Of a stretch of 64,000 nucleotides of DNA, positions 8,968 to 16,635 are shown in pieces. The translations under genes and the position numbers were made by a program. Each line of letters begins with the position of its first letter. The stretch's first letter is position 1. The stretch is from JADJPO01 sp046330955 (GTDB lineage: Bacteria > Actinomycetota > Actinomycetes > Actinomycetales > Kineosporiaceae): positions 62,001 through 126,000 of the forward strand of contig JAXLRT010000018.1 in NCBI GenBank assembly GCA_046330955.1, given 5' to 3'. A model generated the notes under the pieces. It was not told the origin of the DNA. It did not search any database and saw nothing but the letters and a program-made list of their open reading frames with translations.

Positions 8968-8980
8968 GGGTCAGCCGAGC

Positions 8981-9493
8981 TCAGCCGTCCCGGCGCTCGC
9001 CGCAGCGCAGGCAGCGGCCGGCGACGCGTCGCTCCCGGCAGGTCGCGGCCTGCGGGCAGCCGCGGGTGGGGGTGATCGGGTCCGGTTCCGGCCGGACGAC
9101 GCCGGGCGCGTACGCCGTCATCACCAGGCCGAGCGGGGACGCCGCCCGCGCGGTACCCGGCGCCGCCGTTGCCGCCGGTTCCTGCGGCGCCGCGCCCGAC
9201 TCGGCGTCCGACACCGCGGCCTGCTCCAGCGCCGCCTCGACCAGGGCGGCGTCCTGGGGCCGGCCGGCCCCGGGAAGACTGCCTCGCAGGCCGCGGGCCA
9301 GCTGTCGGTAGAGATCCACACCACCGTCACCGTCGGCGGCCACCAGTTCGGCCATCACGTCGAGCACGGCGTCCCAGCCCGGGTTGCCGACCTCGCCGGG
9401 CCCCTCGGTCGCGGGCAGCGTCGCCGCGAGGGTGAACGAACCCGCCGGGCACAGCGGAGCCGGCGCCGTCCGGTGGCTGGTTCGAGCGATCAT
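8981..9493 (-). CDS. Hypothetical protein with C-terminal four-cysteine cluster
   Basis: I do not recognise this 170-aa protein. Residues 38-95 form an acidic, probably helical domain (WDAVLDVMAELVAADGD...). Residues 96-140 are Ala/Pro-rich, and the last 25 residues contain C146, C152, C161 and C164 in a C-x5-C-x8-C-x2-C pattern flanked by arginines, which looks like a small zinc-binding tail. The ATG at 9493 was preferred because the frame further upstream reads as low-complexity. Compositional bias allows the alternative that this is not a gene. The cysteine spacing and the position between two well-supported genes argue in favour. Confidence 0.5.
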   Translation of the reverse strand: MIARTSHRTAPAPLCPAGSFTLAATLPATEGPGEVGNPGWDAVLDVMAELVAADGDGGVDLYRQLARGLRGSLPGAGRPQDAALVEAALEQAAVSDAESGAAPQEPAATAAPGTARAASPLGLVMTAYAPGVVRPEPDPITPTRGCPQAATCRERRVAGRCLRCGERRDG

Positions 9494-9634
9494 CAGGCGC
9501 TCCCTCCCGTGCCGGCCGCGGCCGGGCATGGCGGCGGGCTGGACAGCGACCCCGTCGGCTGCGAGGCGGCCCCGGCGAGCCGGACCGACACGGCTCACCC
9601 GATCGCCGCACTCACCGATGGCCTCGCCGCACCC

Positions 9635-10165
9635 TCACCGGTCGAACGGGCGGCTCGTGAGGGTCTCGCTGGTCAGGCCCGACCCGAAGTGCGGGGCGAC
9701 GGGCCGCGCGGCCCCGGCGAAGTCGAGCTGCCGCCAGGCCTCGTAGACCACGACGGCGACGGCGTTGGCGAGGTTGAGACTGCGGTTGTCGGGGCGCATC
9801 GGCAGGTGCAGCGCGCGCAGCGGTCCCAGGGCCTCGACCTGGTCGGCGGTCAGACCCGATCGCTCGGCGCCGAAGATCAGCACGTCGTCCGGGGCGAATG
9901 CGACCTGGTCGTAGCGGTCGGCGGCCGCGGCGCTGAACGCGAATCGGCGGCCCGAGCCCAGTCGGGCCAGGCACGCGCTGACATCGGGATACACGGTGAC
10001 GCTGGCCAGGTCGTGGTAGTCCAGACCTGCGCGCTTCAGCAGCCGGTCGTCCATCGAGAAACCGAGCGGTTCGACCAGATGCAGCCGGGCGCCGGTGTTG
10101 GCGCACAGCCGAATGATGTTCCCGGTGTTCGTGGCGATCTCCGGTGACACCAGGACGACGTCCAC
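9635..10165 (-). CDS. trmL: tRNA (cytidine/uridine-2'-O)-methyltransferase TrmL
   Basis: The 176-aa product is a compact SPOUT enzyme. Its three motifs are visible: SPEIATNTGNIIRLCANTG near the N-terminus, DVLIFGAERSGLT in the middle and LPMRPDNRSLNLANAVAVVVYEAWRQL near the C-terminus, the last two forming the trefoil knot that binds S-adenosylmethionine. TrmL methylates the ribose of the wobble nucleotide 34 in certain leucine tRNAs. Length matches the family (about 155-175 aa). The start is GTG. Confidence 0.92.
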   Translation of the reverse strand: MDVVLVSPEIATNTGNIIRLCANTGARLHLVEPLGFSMDDRLLKRAGLDYHDLASVTVYPDVSACLARLGSGRRFAFSAAAADRYDQVAFAPDDVLIFGAERSGLTADQVEALGPLRALHLPMRPDNRSLNLANAVAVVVYEAWRQLDFAGAARPVAPHFGSGLTSETLTSRPFDR

Positions 10166-10196
10166 TCGCGACTCCGATCCGTGATGCGGTGCAGGC

Positions 10197-10727
10197 TCAG
10201 GCGATCGGTGAGATCCGTTGGAACAGCAGGTGATCCTGCCAGCGTCCGGCGATCCTGAGATAGCTGGGAGCCAGCCCGAATCGTTCGAACTCGTTGCGCT
10301 GCAACACCTTCTGCGACGCGATGTTGTTCACCAGGGTGCCGGCCTCGACCCGATGGAGTCCGAGTTCGGTGAACGCGAGCCGCAGCATGGCCGCCACGGC
10401 CCGGCTCGCCAAGCCCCGACCGGTGTGCCGCTCATCGAGCCAGTAGCCCATCGAGCAGGACTGGAACGGCCCGCGCACGATGGTGTTCAGGTTGATCCGG
10501 CCGGCCACCTCGCCGGTCTCGGACAGGATCACCTGCGCCACCGCCTGGCCGAGCTCCTGCTGGGCCAGCGAGCGCTCGATGGCGGTCGCCTGACCCGCCA
10601 CGGTGAACCAGTCCGGGCCGTGTTCCGGCTCGAACGGCGCCATGAACGCCTCGCTCCGGATGAGCAACTCGGCCAGCCGCGGGGCGTCGTCCGGATGCAG
10701 GGGCCGGATGATCGGGGCGTCGTCCAT
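10197..10727 (-). CDS. GNAT N-acetyltransferase, RimJ/RimL type
   Basis: The 176-aa product begins APIIRPLHPDDAPRLAELL and contains GYWLDERHTGRGLASRAVAAMLRLAFTELGLHRVEAGTLVNNIASQKVLQRNEFERFG, the classic RimJ/RimL-like acetyl-CoA loop and the SxxVLxxxGF motif (here SQKVLQRNEF). It may act on a ribosomal protein terminus or on a small molecule such as an antibiotic. The ATG at 10727 was chosen. The much longer open frame upstream is antisense to the MFS gene and is a shadow. Confidence 0.88.
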   Translation of the reverse strand: MDDAPIIRPLHPDDAPRLAELLIRSEAFMAPFEPEHGPDWFTVAGQATAIERSLAQQELGQAVAQVILSETGEVAGRINLNTIVRGPFQSCSMGYWLDERHTGRGLASRAVAAMLRLAFTELGLHRVEAGTLVNNIASQKVLQRNEFERFGLAPSYLRIAGRWQDHLLFQRISPIA

Positions 10728-10817
10728 GCGCCGATCCTGCCGCACCGGCGCGGGACGCACCCTCCCGGGCGGCCCCGACCGGAGCGGGCCGGGCCGCCCT
10801 GCGACAATCAACGGGTC

Positions 10818-12128
10818 ATGACTGTCTCGCGCCGCGCCTGGTGGGTCTGGGCGGTCGGCATGGCCGCGTACATCGTCGCCGTCCTGCACCGCACCTCGTT
10901 CGGGGTCGCCGGGCTCGAGGCGGCCCACCGCTACGGGGTCTCCGCCAGCGTGCTCGCCGGGTTCACGGTGCTGCAGCTGCTGGTCTATGCCGGCCTGCAG
11001 GTACCGGTCGGCGTCCTGCTCGACCGTTTCGGACCCCGGCGGTTGCTCGTCATCGGCGCCCTGGTCATGGCCGCGGGCCAGCTGGTGCTGGCGTTCGCCG
11101 ACCGGATCAGCATCGCCTACCTCGGCCGGGCCCTGGTCGGCGCCGGGGACGCCGCGACCTTCGTGAGCGTGCTGCGGTTGGTGGCCGCCTGGTTCGTGCC
11201 GCACCGGGTGCCGGTGTTCACCCAGCTCACCGGACTGATCGGCCAGGTCGGGCAGATCCTGTCGGCCGTGCCCTTGGTGGCAATGCTCCACGCGCGCGGC
11301 TGGACGACGACGTTCGCCGGGGTGGCCGCGATCGGCGTGGTGGTGGGCCTGACCGCGGCGGTCGCCGTCCACGACGGGCCGGGGCTGCCGGTCGCCTCGG
11401 GTCGCGCGGTCGATGCCCGCCGCGCGGGACGGGATCTGCGCATCGCCTGGCTGCACCCCGGAACCCGGCTCGGCCTGTGGACGCACTTCACCACCCAGTT
11501 CTCCGGAACGATGTTCGTGCTGATGTGGGGCTTCCCGTTCCTGGTCTCGGGCGAGGGGCTGACCGAGCAGGACGCCGGACGCCTGCTCAGTGCCATGGTG
11601 CCGGTGGGCGTGGTGTGCGGCCCGGCGATCGGGATGCTGGTGCAACGCCATCCGCTGCGCCGCTCGTGGTTGGTGTTGACCATCCTCGCGGCGATGGTGC
11701 TGGCCTGGACGGCGGTACTCGCCTGGCCGGGGCGGGCACCGATGTGGCTGCTGACGATCCTGGTGGCCACGCTGGCGACCGGCGGGCCGGCGTCCATGAT
11801 CGGATTCGACTTCGCCCGCACGTTCAACCCGGCGAGCCGGCTCGGCACCGCGACCGGCATCGTGAACGTGGGCGGGTTCGTGGCGTCGCTGGTGACGATC
11901 CTGCTGGTGGGGATGCTGCTCGACGTGCGCACCGGGGGTGCACCGTCCTACGGCCTGAACGACTTCCGGGTGGCGCTGCTGGTGCAGTACGCGGTGTGGC
12001 TGGTCGGGTTGATCGGCATCCTGCACACCCGGCAGCTGGTGCGGCGGCGGATGGCCCACCGAGGAGTCGTGGTGCCACCGATGCGCGAGGCGCTGGCCCG
12101 GCGACGACGGGCGCGGCGGCGTCCCTGA
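10818..12128 (+). CDS. Major facilitator superfamily transporter
   Basis: The 436-aa product has about twelve hydrophobic segments and the MFS A-loop motif between helices 2 and 3 (GVLLDRFGPRRLLVIGAL), with the second-half loop less conserved. The tail is very arginine-rich (MREALARRRRARRRP) and cytoplasmic. Substrate unknown; overall length and helix pattern fit nitrate/oligosaccharide-like or multidrug carriers equally well. The ATG at 10818 opens directly on MTVSRRAWWVWAVGMAAY, the first helix. The upstream open frame from 10218 is antisense to the GNAT gene and was not used. Confidence 0.85.
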   Translation: MTVSRRAWWVWAVGMAAYIVAVLHRTSFGVAGLEAAHRYGVSASVLAGFTVLQLLVYAGLQVPVGVLLDRFGPRRLLVIGALVMAAGQLVLAFADRISIAYLGRALVGAGDAATFVSVLRLVAAWFVPHRVPVFTQLTGLIGQVGQILSAVPLVAMLHARGWTTTFAGVAAIGVVVGLTAAVAVHDGPGLPVASGRAVDARRAGRDLRIAWLHPGTRLGLWTHFTTQFSGTMFVLMWGFPFLVSGEGLTEQDAGRLLSAMVPVGVVCGPAIGMLVQRHPLRRSWLVLTILAAMVLAWTAVLAWPGRAPMWLLTILVATLATGGPASMIGFDFARTFNPASRLGTATGIVNVGGFVASLVTILLVGMLLDVRTGGAPSYGLNDFRVALLVQYAVWLVGLIGILHTRQLVRRRMAHRGVVVPPMREALARRRRARRRP

Positions 12129-12161
12129 TGTGGATTGGCGTCCACGGTCAGCGGTCAGCGG

Positions 12162-12749
12162 TCAGCGGCCGGCGACGGTGCGACCCGCGGCCAGCAGCCG
12201 ATCGAGCAGGCCGGCCAGGGCCAGTACCTGACCCGCGGCGACCACCCACAGCGCCACGCTCACCAGCCGTTCCAGCACGCCCCCGACGTTCAGCGACAGC
12301 CCGACATGCCCCCACCACGGCATCAGCGGGACGCCGGGGCCGCGACCACTGCGGCGGTCGGCCCTGCCGAACAGCAGGTCGGCGGCCAGGTGCGACCACC
12401 ATCCGGCCAGCAGCGCCCCGACGCCGTGGGCGAGCAGGGCGCCGCGCCCACCGTCGGCGAGTGGCACCACGGCCACCCACCAGAGCACGGTGACGGCCAG
12501 CGCCAGGCCCCACCAGTGGGTGAGGCCCCGATGTTGCAGCGGACCGCGACGACCCAGCAGTTCATCGGGGGTCCAGCGGTCGGCCAGCCGCCAGCCGCGC
12601 TGCAGGTCGACGTCCGGTGAGAGCCGCCCCGCGGCGGTGACGGTGCCCAGGACACCGCAGCCCAATACTCCGGCCACCGGCAGGCCGACAGCCGTGCCGT
12701 AGCCGAGCCCGAACACCGCTCCCAACGCTCGATGTCCGGCCGCCATCAC
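12162..12749 (-). CDS. Membrane-bound metal-dependent hydrolase-like protein (DUF457/YdjM family)
   Basis: The 195-aa product has several hydrophobic helices and the family's metal-ligand-like residues: SPDVDLQ near residue 45, HRGLTHWW near residue 74 and WWSHLAADLLFG near residue 117. E. coli YdjM, an SOS gene, belongs here. The enzymatic activity has never been firmly defined. Start is GTG at 12749, or ATG one codon in. It is divergent from the two-TM protein gene across a 220-bp gap with unusual repeats. Confidence 0.78.
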   Translation of the reverse strand: MMAAGHRALGAVFGLGYGTAVGLPVAGVLGCGVLGTVTAAGRLSPDVDLQRGWRLADRWTPDELLGRRGPLQHRGLTHWWGLALAVTVLWWVAVVPLADGGRGALLAHGVGALLAGWWSHLAADLLFGRADRRSGRGPGVPLMPWWGHVGLSLNVGGVLERLVSVALWVVAAGQVLALAGLLDRLLAAGRTVAGR

Positions 12750-12809
12750 CTGGGCGATGATGCTCGGTCATGGCCCGCGACCCCGGCATCGACGCGCCGG
12801 AGCGGGATC

Positions 12810-12907
12810 GCACCAGATTCGTCAGAACCGGCGCTGTCGAGGGGTTCCGAGACACGTAGGCCTACTTCTGACGAATCTGGTGCGGATGCTTCTGACGAAT
12901 CCGGTGC
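12810..12907. repeat. Three copies of an 18-bp repeat, one inverted
   Basis: GCACCAGATTCGTCAGAA at 12810-12827 is the exact reverse complement of 12866-12883, and a third copy with one mismatch lies at 12890-12907 in the same orientation as the second, 24 bases downstream. The array lies in the gap between the divergent DUF457 gene and the two-TM protein gene. It could be an operator array or a hairpin-forming dispersed repeat. No coding sequence overlaps it. Confidence 0.75.
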
Positions 12908-12972
12908 GCGATGCGGGCCGGGTCCGCGATGCTCTGGAGAGCCTGCATGATCCCGGATCACCGAGGACGCCG

Positions 12973-13440
12973 ATGACTACGCCGAACGAACTGGGGGACG
13001 AGTCCCGCCAGGCCGCGCTGCTGGAGCGGATCCGCACCAAGTCCGCCGAGGTCGATCGCTACCTGGGTACCACCGGCAAGCAACGACGCCGGCTGGTCAA
13101 CGTGTCGATCCTGGCAGGCACCGCCGCAGCAGCCCTGACCGCGGCCCCGGCACTCGGCGGCGAGTCCCTGACCGATTGGCTCTCCGCGGCCTTCTCGACC
13201 CAGGCCGAGTCGTGGCGCGTGCTCTGCGCCCTGGCCTCCATCTGTTCGGTGGCGGCCACGATCGCCACTCAGGTCCACAAGTCGCACGCCTACGACGAGA
13301 ACATCGTTCGGGCACAGGCGGTCCGGGCGAACCTCGAGGTCATCGACGTGGGTCTCACGTCGGGACTGATCACCGCCTCGGAGGCGACCACCCAGTTCCT
13401 GTCGACCATCGAGAAGGCGTCCTTCATCGAGGTGCGCTGA
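12973..13440 (+). CDS. Hypothetical two-TM membrane protein (SLATT-like topology)
   Basis: I do not recognise this 155-aa protein by sequence. It has a charged N-terminal helix (residues 8-40), two transmembrane segments (about 41-62 and 81-101) joined by a short loop, and a C-terminal helical part of about 50 residues. This order resembles the SLATT class of two-TM proteins that accompany nucleotide-signalling defence systems, but topology alone is weak evidence. No SMODS, SLOG or reverse transcriptase gene is adjacent. The ATG at 12973 was chosen. It converges with the AAA ATPase gene 30 bp away. Confidence 0.65.
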   Translation: MTTPNELGDESRQAALLERIRTKSAEVDRYLGTTGKQRRRLVNVSILAGTAAAALTAAPALGGESLTDWLSAAFSTQAESWRVLCALASICSVAATIATQVHKSHAYDENIVRAQAVRANLEVIDVGLTSGLITASEATTQFLSTIEKASFIEVR

Positions 13441-13470
13441 CCCGTCGGCCGCACGGCCCGCCGAGTGGGC

Positions 13471-14676
13471 TCAGTCGCCGTGCCGGCGCAGGTAGCGGCC
13501 GAAGTGCGGCACGGTGAAGGCGATCCGGCCGCGCTCGCCGCTGTACACCAAACCCTTCTTGATCAAGGCGTCCCGCGCCGGTGAGAGCGACTGTGCCCGG
13601 CGGCCGAGCACCTTGGCCACGTCGGCCGTGGACGCCGTGGCATCCGGGTCGTCCATGGCGCCGCCCTCGGCGTCCATCACATCGGCCATCGCCCGCAGGT
13701 ACTCCCGCTCGGCCGGGGTGGCCCGCTCGAATCGTGATCCGAAGAACCCGACCGCGAGCTCGGCCTCGGCCTCGGGAGCGGCCACGCGGACGTCGTCCGC
13801 CGTGATCGGGCTGCGCGGGGCGACGTCCCAGGCGGTCTTGCCGTAGGCCTGCACGAAGTAGGGGTAGCCGGCCGTGGCCTCGTACATCGCCTCGAGCGCC
13901 TCGGCGGTGAACTCGGCGTCCTCCTCCTTGGCCGGGGCGCTCAGCGCGCGGTCGGCCGCGGCGCGGTCCAGCCGATCGATCCGGGCATAGCGGAACAGCC
14001 GCTCGCTGTAGGACTTGCTGGCCGAGAGCACGGCGGGCAGGTGCGGCAGCCCGGCGCCGACCACGACGAACGGCAGGCCGGTCTGGCTGATCTCGTGGGC
14101 GGCGGCGCACAGCGCGGACACGTCGTCCGGTGCCAGGTCCTGCATCTCGTCGATGAACACCGCGACGCCACGCCCGACATCGCCGGCCAGGCCACCGACG
14201 TCCACCAGCAACTCGACCAGGTCGATCTCGATGTCCCCGGAGTCGGCGCGTCCGGGCACGGTGGCGACGTCGATGCCGGGCTGCCAGCGGTCGCGCAGCT
14301 TGGCCGCGGGTGCGTTGTCGCGCAGCGCGAAGGACTTCAGGACGCCGAGCACGTGTTCGGCCTCGGAGGCGGGAGCCGCGAGTTCGCGCACCGCCAGATG
14401 CAGTGCGGCAGCCAGCGGACGGCGCAGCGACTGGTCGGGTCGGGCCTCGAGCTTGCCGGTGCCCCAGCCCCGGCGGACGGCGGCCGAGCGCAGGGTGTTG
14501 AGCAGCACGGTCTTGCCGACCCCGCGCAGCCCGGTCAGGACTACGCTGCGCTCGGGCCGGCGCTTGGCAACCCGCTCGAGGACGACGTCGAAGGTCGCCA
14601 GTTCGGTGTCACGGCCGGCGAGCTCGGGCGGGCGCTGACCTGCTCCGGGGGCATAGGGATTGCGGACCGGATCCAT
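13471..14676 (-). CDS. AAA/STAND-like ATP-binding protein with C-terminal winged helix
   Basis: The 401-aa product (from ATG 14676) begins MDPVRNPYAPGAGQRPPELAGRD, then has a Walker A motif GLRGVGKT at residues 49-56, Walker B VAVFIDEMQDL at 171-181, and a sensor-like region VVVGAGLPHLP around 200. The final 100 residues (TPAEREYLRAMADV...SLSPARDALIKKGLVYSGERGRIAFTVPHFGRYLRR) form a winged helix, as in Orc1/Cdc6-like ATPases. Stand-alone members are frequent in actinobacteria and of unknown function. An ATG seven codons upstream (14697) is possible. Confidence 0.85.
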   Translation of the reverse strand: MDPVRNPYAPGAGQRPPELAGRDTELATFDVVLERVAKRRPERSVVLTGLRGVGKTVLLNTLRSAAVRRGWGTGKLEARPDQSLRRPLAAALHLAVRELAAPASEAEHVLGVLKSFALRDNAPAAKLRDRWQPGIDVATVPGRADSGDIEIDLVELLVDVGGLAGDVGRGVAVFIDEMQDLAPDDVSALCAAAHEISQTGLPFVVVGAGLPHLPAVLSASKSYSERLFRYARIDRLDRAAADRALSAPAKEEDAEFTAEALEAMYEATAGYPYFVQAYGKTAWDVAPRSPITADDVRVAAPEAEAELAVGFFGSRFERATPAEREYLRAMADVMDAEGGAMDDPDATASTADVAKVLGRRAQSLSPARDALIKKGLVYSGERGRIAFTVPHFGRYLRRHGD

Positions 14677-14799
14677 TCTGAAACGGTATCCGGGCATCTA
14701 GCGAGAACCCGATATTGAGCCATACGACGCGAGCGTGTCGCGGCTTGTCCCGGTTCGCCGCATCCGTCCCCCGTTGCGGCGCGCTCGACAACCTCCGGT

Positions 14800-14902
14800 G
14801 ATCACGTTGAAGATCACGTTGAGGACTTCGCGCAATCCTCGAGATCACGTTGAGGACTTCGTCAGCGTGGACGTGACGGATCCACGCATCGTGATCTTCA
14901 AC
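14800..14902. promoter_or_regulatory. Repeat cluster upstream of the GntR gene (candidate operator array)
   Basis: GATCACGTTGA occurs at 14800-14810, 14812-14822 and 14843-14853. ATCACGTTGAGGACTTCG is repeated exactly at 14813-14830 and 14844-14861. GTTGAAGATCAC at 14806-14817 is answered by its reverse complement at 14891-14902, 36 bases before the GntR start codon. Such an array just upstream of a regulator gene is a candidate autoregulatory operator. Confidence 0.5.
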
Positions 14903-14937
14903 TCGAAGTCGTCCCCCGCCACCGCGATGATGACCTG

Positions 14938-15294
14938 ATGAGCGACCTCGCCATCCAGCTCGACCCGGACGCCGCGCAGCCGCTGTTCGAGCAGCTCGAA
15001 CTGCGCATCACGGAACTGGTCGACAACGGGACGCTCCGCGCCGGGGACCAACTGCCGACGGTGCGACGCTTGGCCGCCGACCTCGGCCTGGCGCCGAACA
15101 CCGTGGCCCGCGCCTACCGCGAGCTGGAGCAGTCGGGCCTGCTCGACACCCGCGGTCGCTCCGGCACCTTCGTCTCCGGCGACCGGGTGCACCAGGAGGC
15201 CCGGCGCGCGGCGGTCGACTTCGTCGTCCGTATTCGAGCCCTGGGAATCGGCCAGGCGGAGGCGCTCGACCTCGTCCGCCGCAGCTTCGATTGA
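14938..15294 (+). CDS. Short GntR family regulator (YtrA-type)
   Basis: The 118-aa product is a GntR winged helix (residues 16-82: PLFEQLELRITELVDNGTLRAGDQLPTVRRLAADLGLAPNTVARAYRELEQSGLLDTRGRSGTFV in outline) plus a 35-residue helical tail. The lack of an effector-binding domain places it with YtrA-like regulators, which usually repress adjacent ABC transporter operons. No transporter is adjacent here, so the target is unknown apart from likely autoregulation through the repeats upstream. Translation starts at the ATG at 14938. Confidence 0.88.
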   Translation: MSDLAIQLDPDAAQPLFEQLELRITELVDNGTLRAGDQLPTVRRLAADLGLAPNTVARAYRELEQSGLLDTRGRSGTFVSGDRVHQEARRAAVDFVVRIRALGIGQAEALDLVRRSFD

Positions 15295-15307
15295 CGTCGC
15301 GAGTGCT

Positions 15308-15339
15308 CTCTATGGCTCTCTAGCAAACGAGCCATAGAG
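15308..15339. terminator. Inverted repeat between convergent genes, possible terminator
   Basis: CTCTATGGCTC (15308-15318) and GAGCCATAGAG (15329-15339) form a perfect 11-bp stem with a 10-base loop, 14 bases after the GntR stop and ahead of the convergent pheA stop. There is no T tract, so it could be a factor-dependent or hairpin-only terminator, or a binding site. Confidence 0.4.
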
Positions 15340-15453
15340 CGGTAGAGGATGCTAGTTCCGGCGTGAGGTGATCCGAGGACTCCTCGATCGCACGTGGTGC
15401 CCGCCGTTCGATCGCCTGATATTCCACGCTCTAGCGCCAATCCAAGACAGGCC

Positions 15454-16377
15454 TCAGCGGGGGGTCTGCGGCCGCAGCGTCCGGTTCTCGGCGGGTTCGG
15501 CGATCTGTGCCCGGAACGGGCTGGCCGGGTAGGTGCCCAGGATGCGGGTCTCGACCGAGAAGAAGCCCAGCTCCTCGAGGGCCAGGGCCAGCGACGGGTC
15601 CTTCGGGTGTCCCTCGACGTCGGAGTAGAACTGTGTGGCGAAGAACGTGCCGCCCAGCTGGTAGCTCTCCAGCTTGGTCATGTTGACGCCATTGGTGGCG
15701 AACCCGCCCATCGCCTTGTAGAGCGCCGCCGGCACGTTGCGCACCCGGAACACGAACGTGGTGATCATCGGCCCGTCGCCGGCCGGGTAGTCGCGCGGCT
15801 CGCGGGCCAGCACCAGGAAGCGCGTGGTGTTGCGGTGCTCGTCCTCGACGTTCTCGGCCAGGATGTCGAGCCCGTACAACGAGGCCGCCAGGCGCGGCGA
15901 GAGCGCGGCCACGCTCGGGTCGCCCAGCTCGGCCACCTCGCGCGCCGCGCCGGCGGTGTCGTCGGCGACGTGCGCCGTCCAGCCGTACTGCCGCACGATC
16001 TTGCGGCACTGCGCCAGGCCGTGAATGTGGCTGCGCACCTGGCGGATGTCCTCGAGGCGAGTGCCGGGCACCACCATCAGCTGGAAGTGGATCGGCACGA
16101 AGTGCTCACCGATGATGTAGAGCCCCGACTCGGGCAGCAGGTGGTGGATGTCGGCCACCCGACCGGCGATCGAGTTCTCGATCGGGATCATGCCGAACTC
16201 GGCCAGGCCCGTGGTGACCGCCTCGAACGCGTCCTCGAAGGTCGGGCAGGGCAGCGGGGCGAACTGCGGGAAGACCTCGCGGACGGCGGCGTCCGAGTTG
16301 GCGCCCGGCTCACCCTGATAGGCGACGCGGGTGCGATCGAGGCTGAGGGGCCCTGTGGTCGGTTCGGTCACGAGCAT
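15454..16377 (-). CDS. pheA: Prephenate dehydratase with ACT domain
   Basis: The 307-aa product converts prephenate to phenylpyruvate in phenylalanine synthesis. The catalytic domain spans residues 12-190 (VAYQGEPGANSDAA, IPIENSIAGRVADIHHLL, and the NTTRFLVL motif with the active-site Thr-Arg-Phe), followed by a C-terminal ACT domain. The usual ACT ESRP motif is replaced by ESYQ within MTKLESYQLGG, a form I associate with alphaproteobacterial enzymes. Start is ATG 16377; a GTG two codons in is also possible. The frame upstream to 16575 reads as non-coding. Confidence 0.92.
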   Translation of the reverse strand: MLVTEPTTGPLSLDRTRVAYQGEPGANSDAAVREVFPQFAPLPCPTFEDAFEAVTTGLAEFGMIPIENSIAGRVADIHHLLPESGLYIIGEHFVPIHFQLMVVPGTRLEDIRQVRSHIHGLAQCRKIVRQYGWTAHVADDTAGAAREVAELGDPSVAALSPRLAASLYGLDILAENVEDEHRNTTRFLVLAREPRDYPAGDGPMITTFVFRVRNVPAALYKAMGGFATNGVNMTKLESYQLGGTFFATQFYSDVEGHPKDPSLALALEELGFFSVETRILGTYPASPFRAQIAEPAENRTLRPQTPR

Positions 16378-16489
16378 CCAGGGTACGCAGGTGCCGGACG
16401 GCGAGCCCGCGCCGTCCGCACGGACCGAACTCCGGCGGTCCACACCACGCCCAACCGCCCCAAACCAACCACTCATTGTGACTAGACCG

Positions 16490-16518
16490 TTACCAAGAGT
16501 GGCCAATTGTGCTAGGAA
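16490..16518 (+). promoter_or_regulatory. Possible promoter of the SGNH hydrolase gene
   Basis: TTACCA (16490-16495) and TAGGAA (16513-16518) are separated by 17 bases. The boxes are only partial matches, and would give a leader of about 110 bases before the ATG at 16636. The leader shows no structure I can name. Confidence 0.3.
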
Positions 16519-16635
16519 GGTCGTGGAGCAGCGGGGGCTTGCACCAACGGCCGCGACCACGTGTCGCGCCGACACTCAGCCCGAGTCACGCCCGAATCGT
16601 TGTGTCGGTCTACCCCGATTGGCGGAGTCATCCTC

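Noticed and set aside
10197..12059. A 620-codon minus-strand frame through the MFS gene
   Set aside because: The first 440 codons are His/Gln/Pro-rich antisense text. Only the GNAT domain at the 3' end is real.
15308..15339. A tRNA-like fold
   Set aside because: There is one stem-loop only, with no T-loop, anticodon arm or acceptor pairing.
16525..16635. A c-di-AMP (ydaO) riboswitch ahead of the SGNH hydrolase
   Set aside because: The leader lacks the conserved GGAACAA-type core that I would expect; no supported structure.
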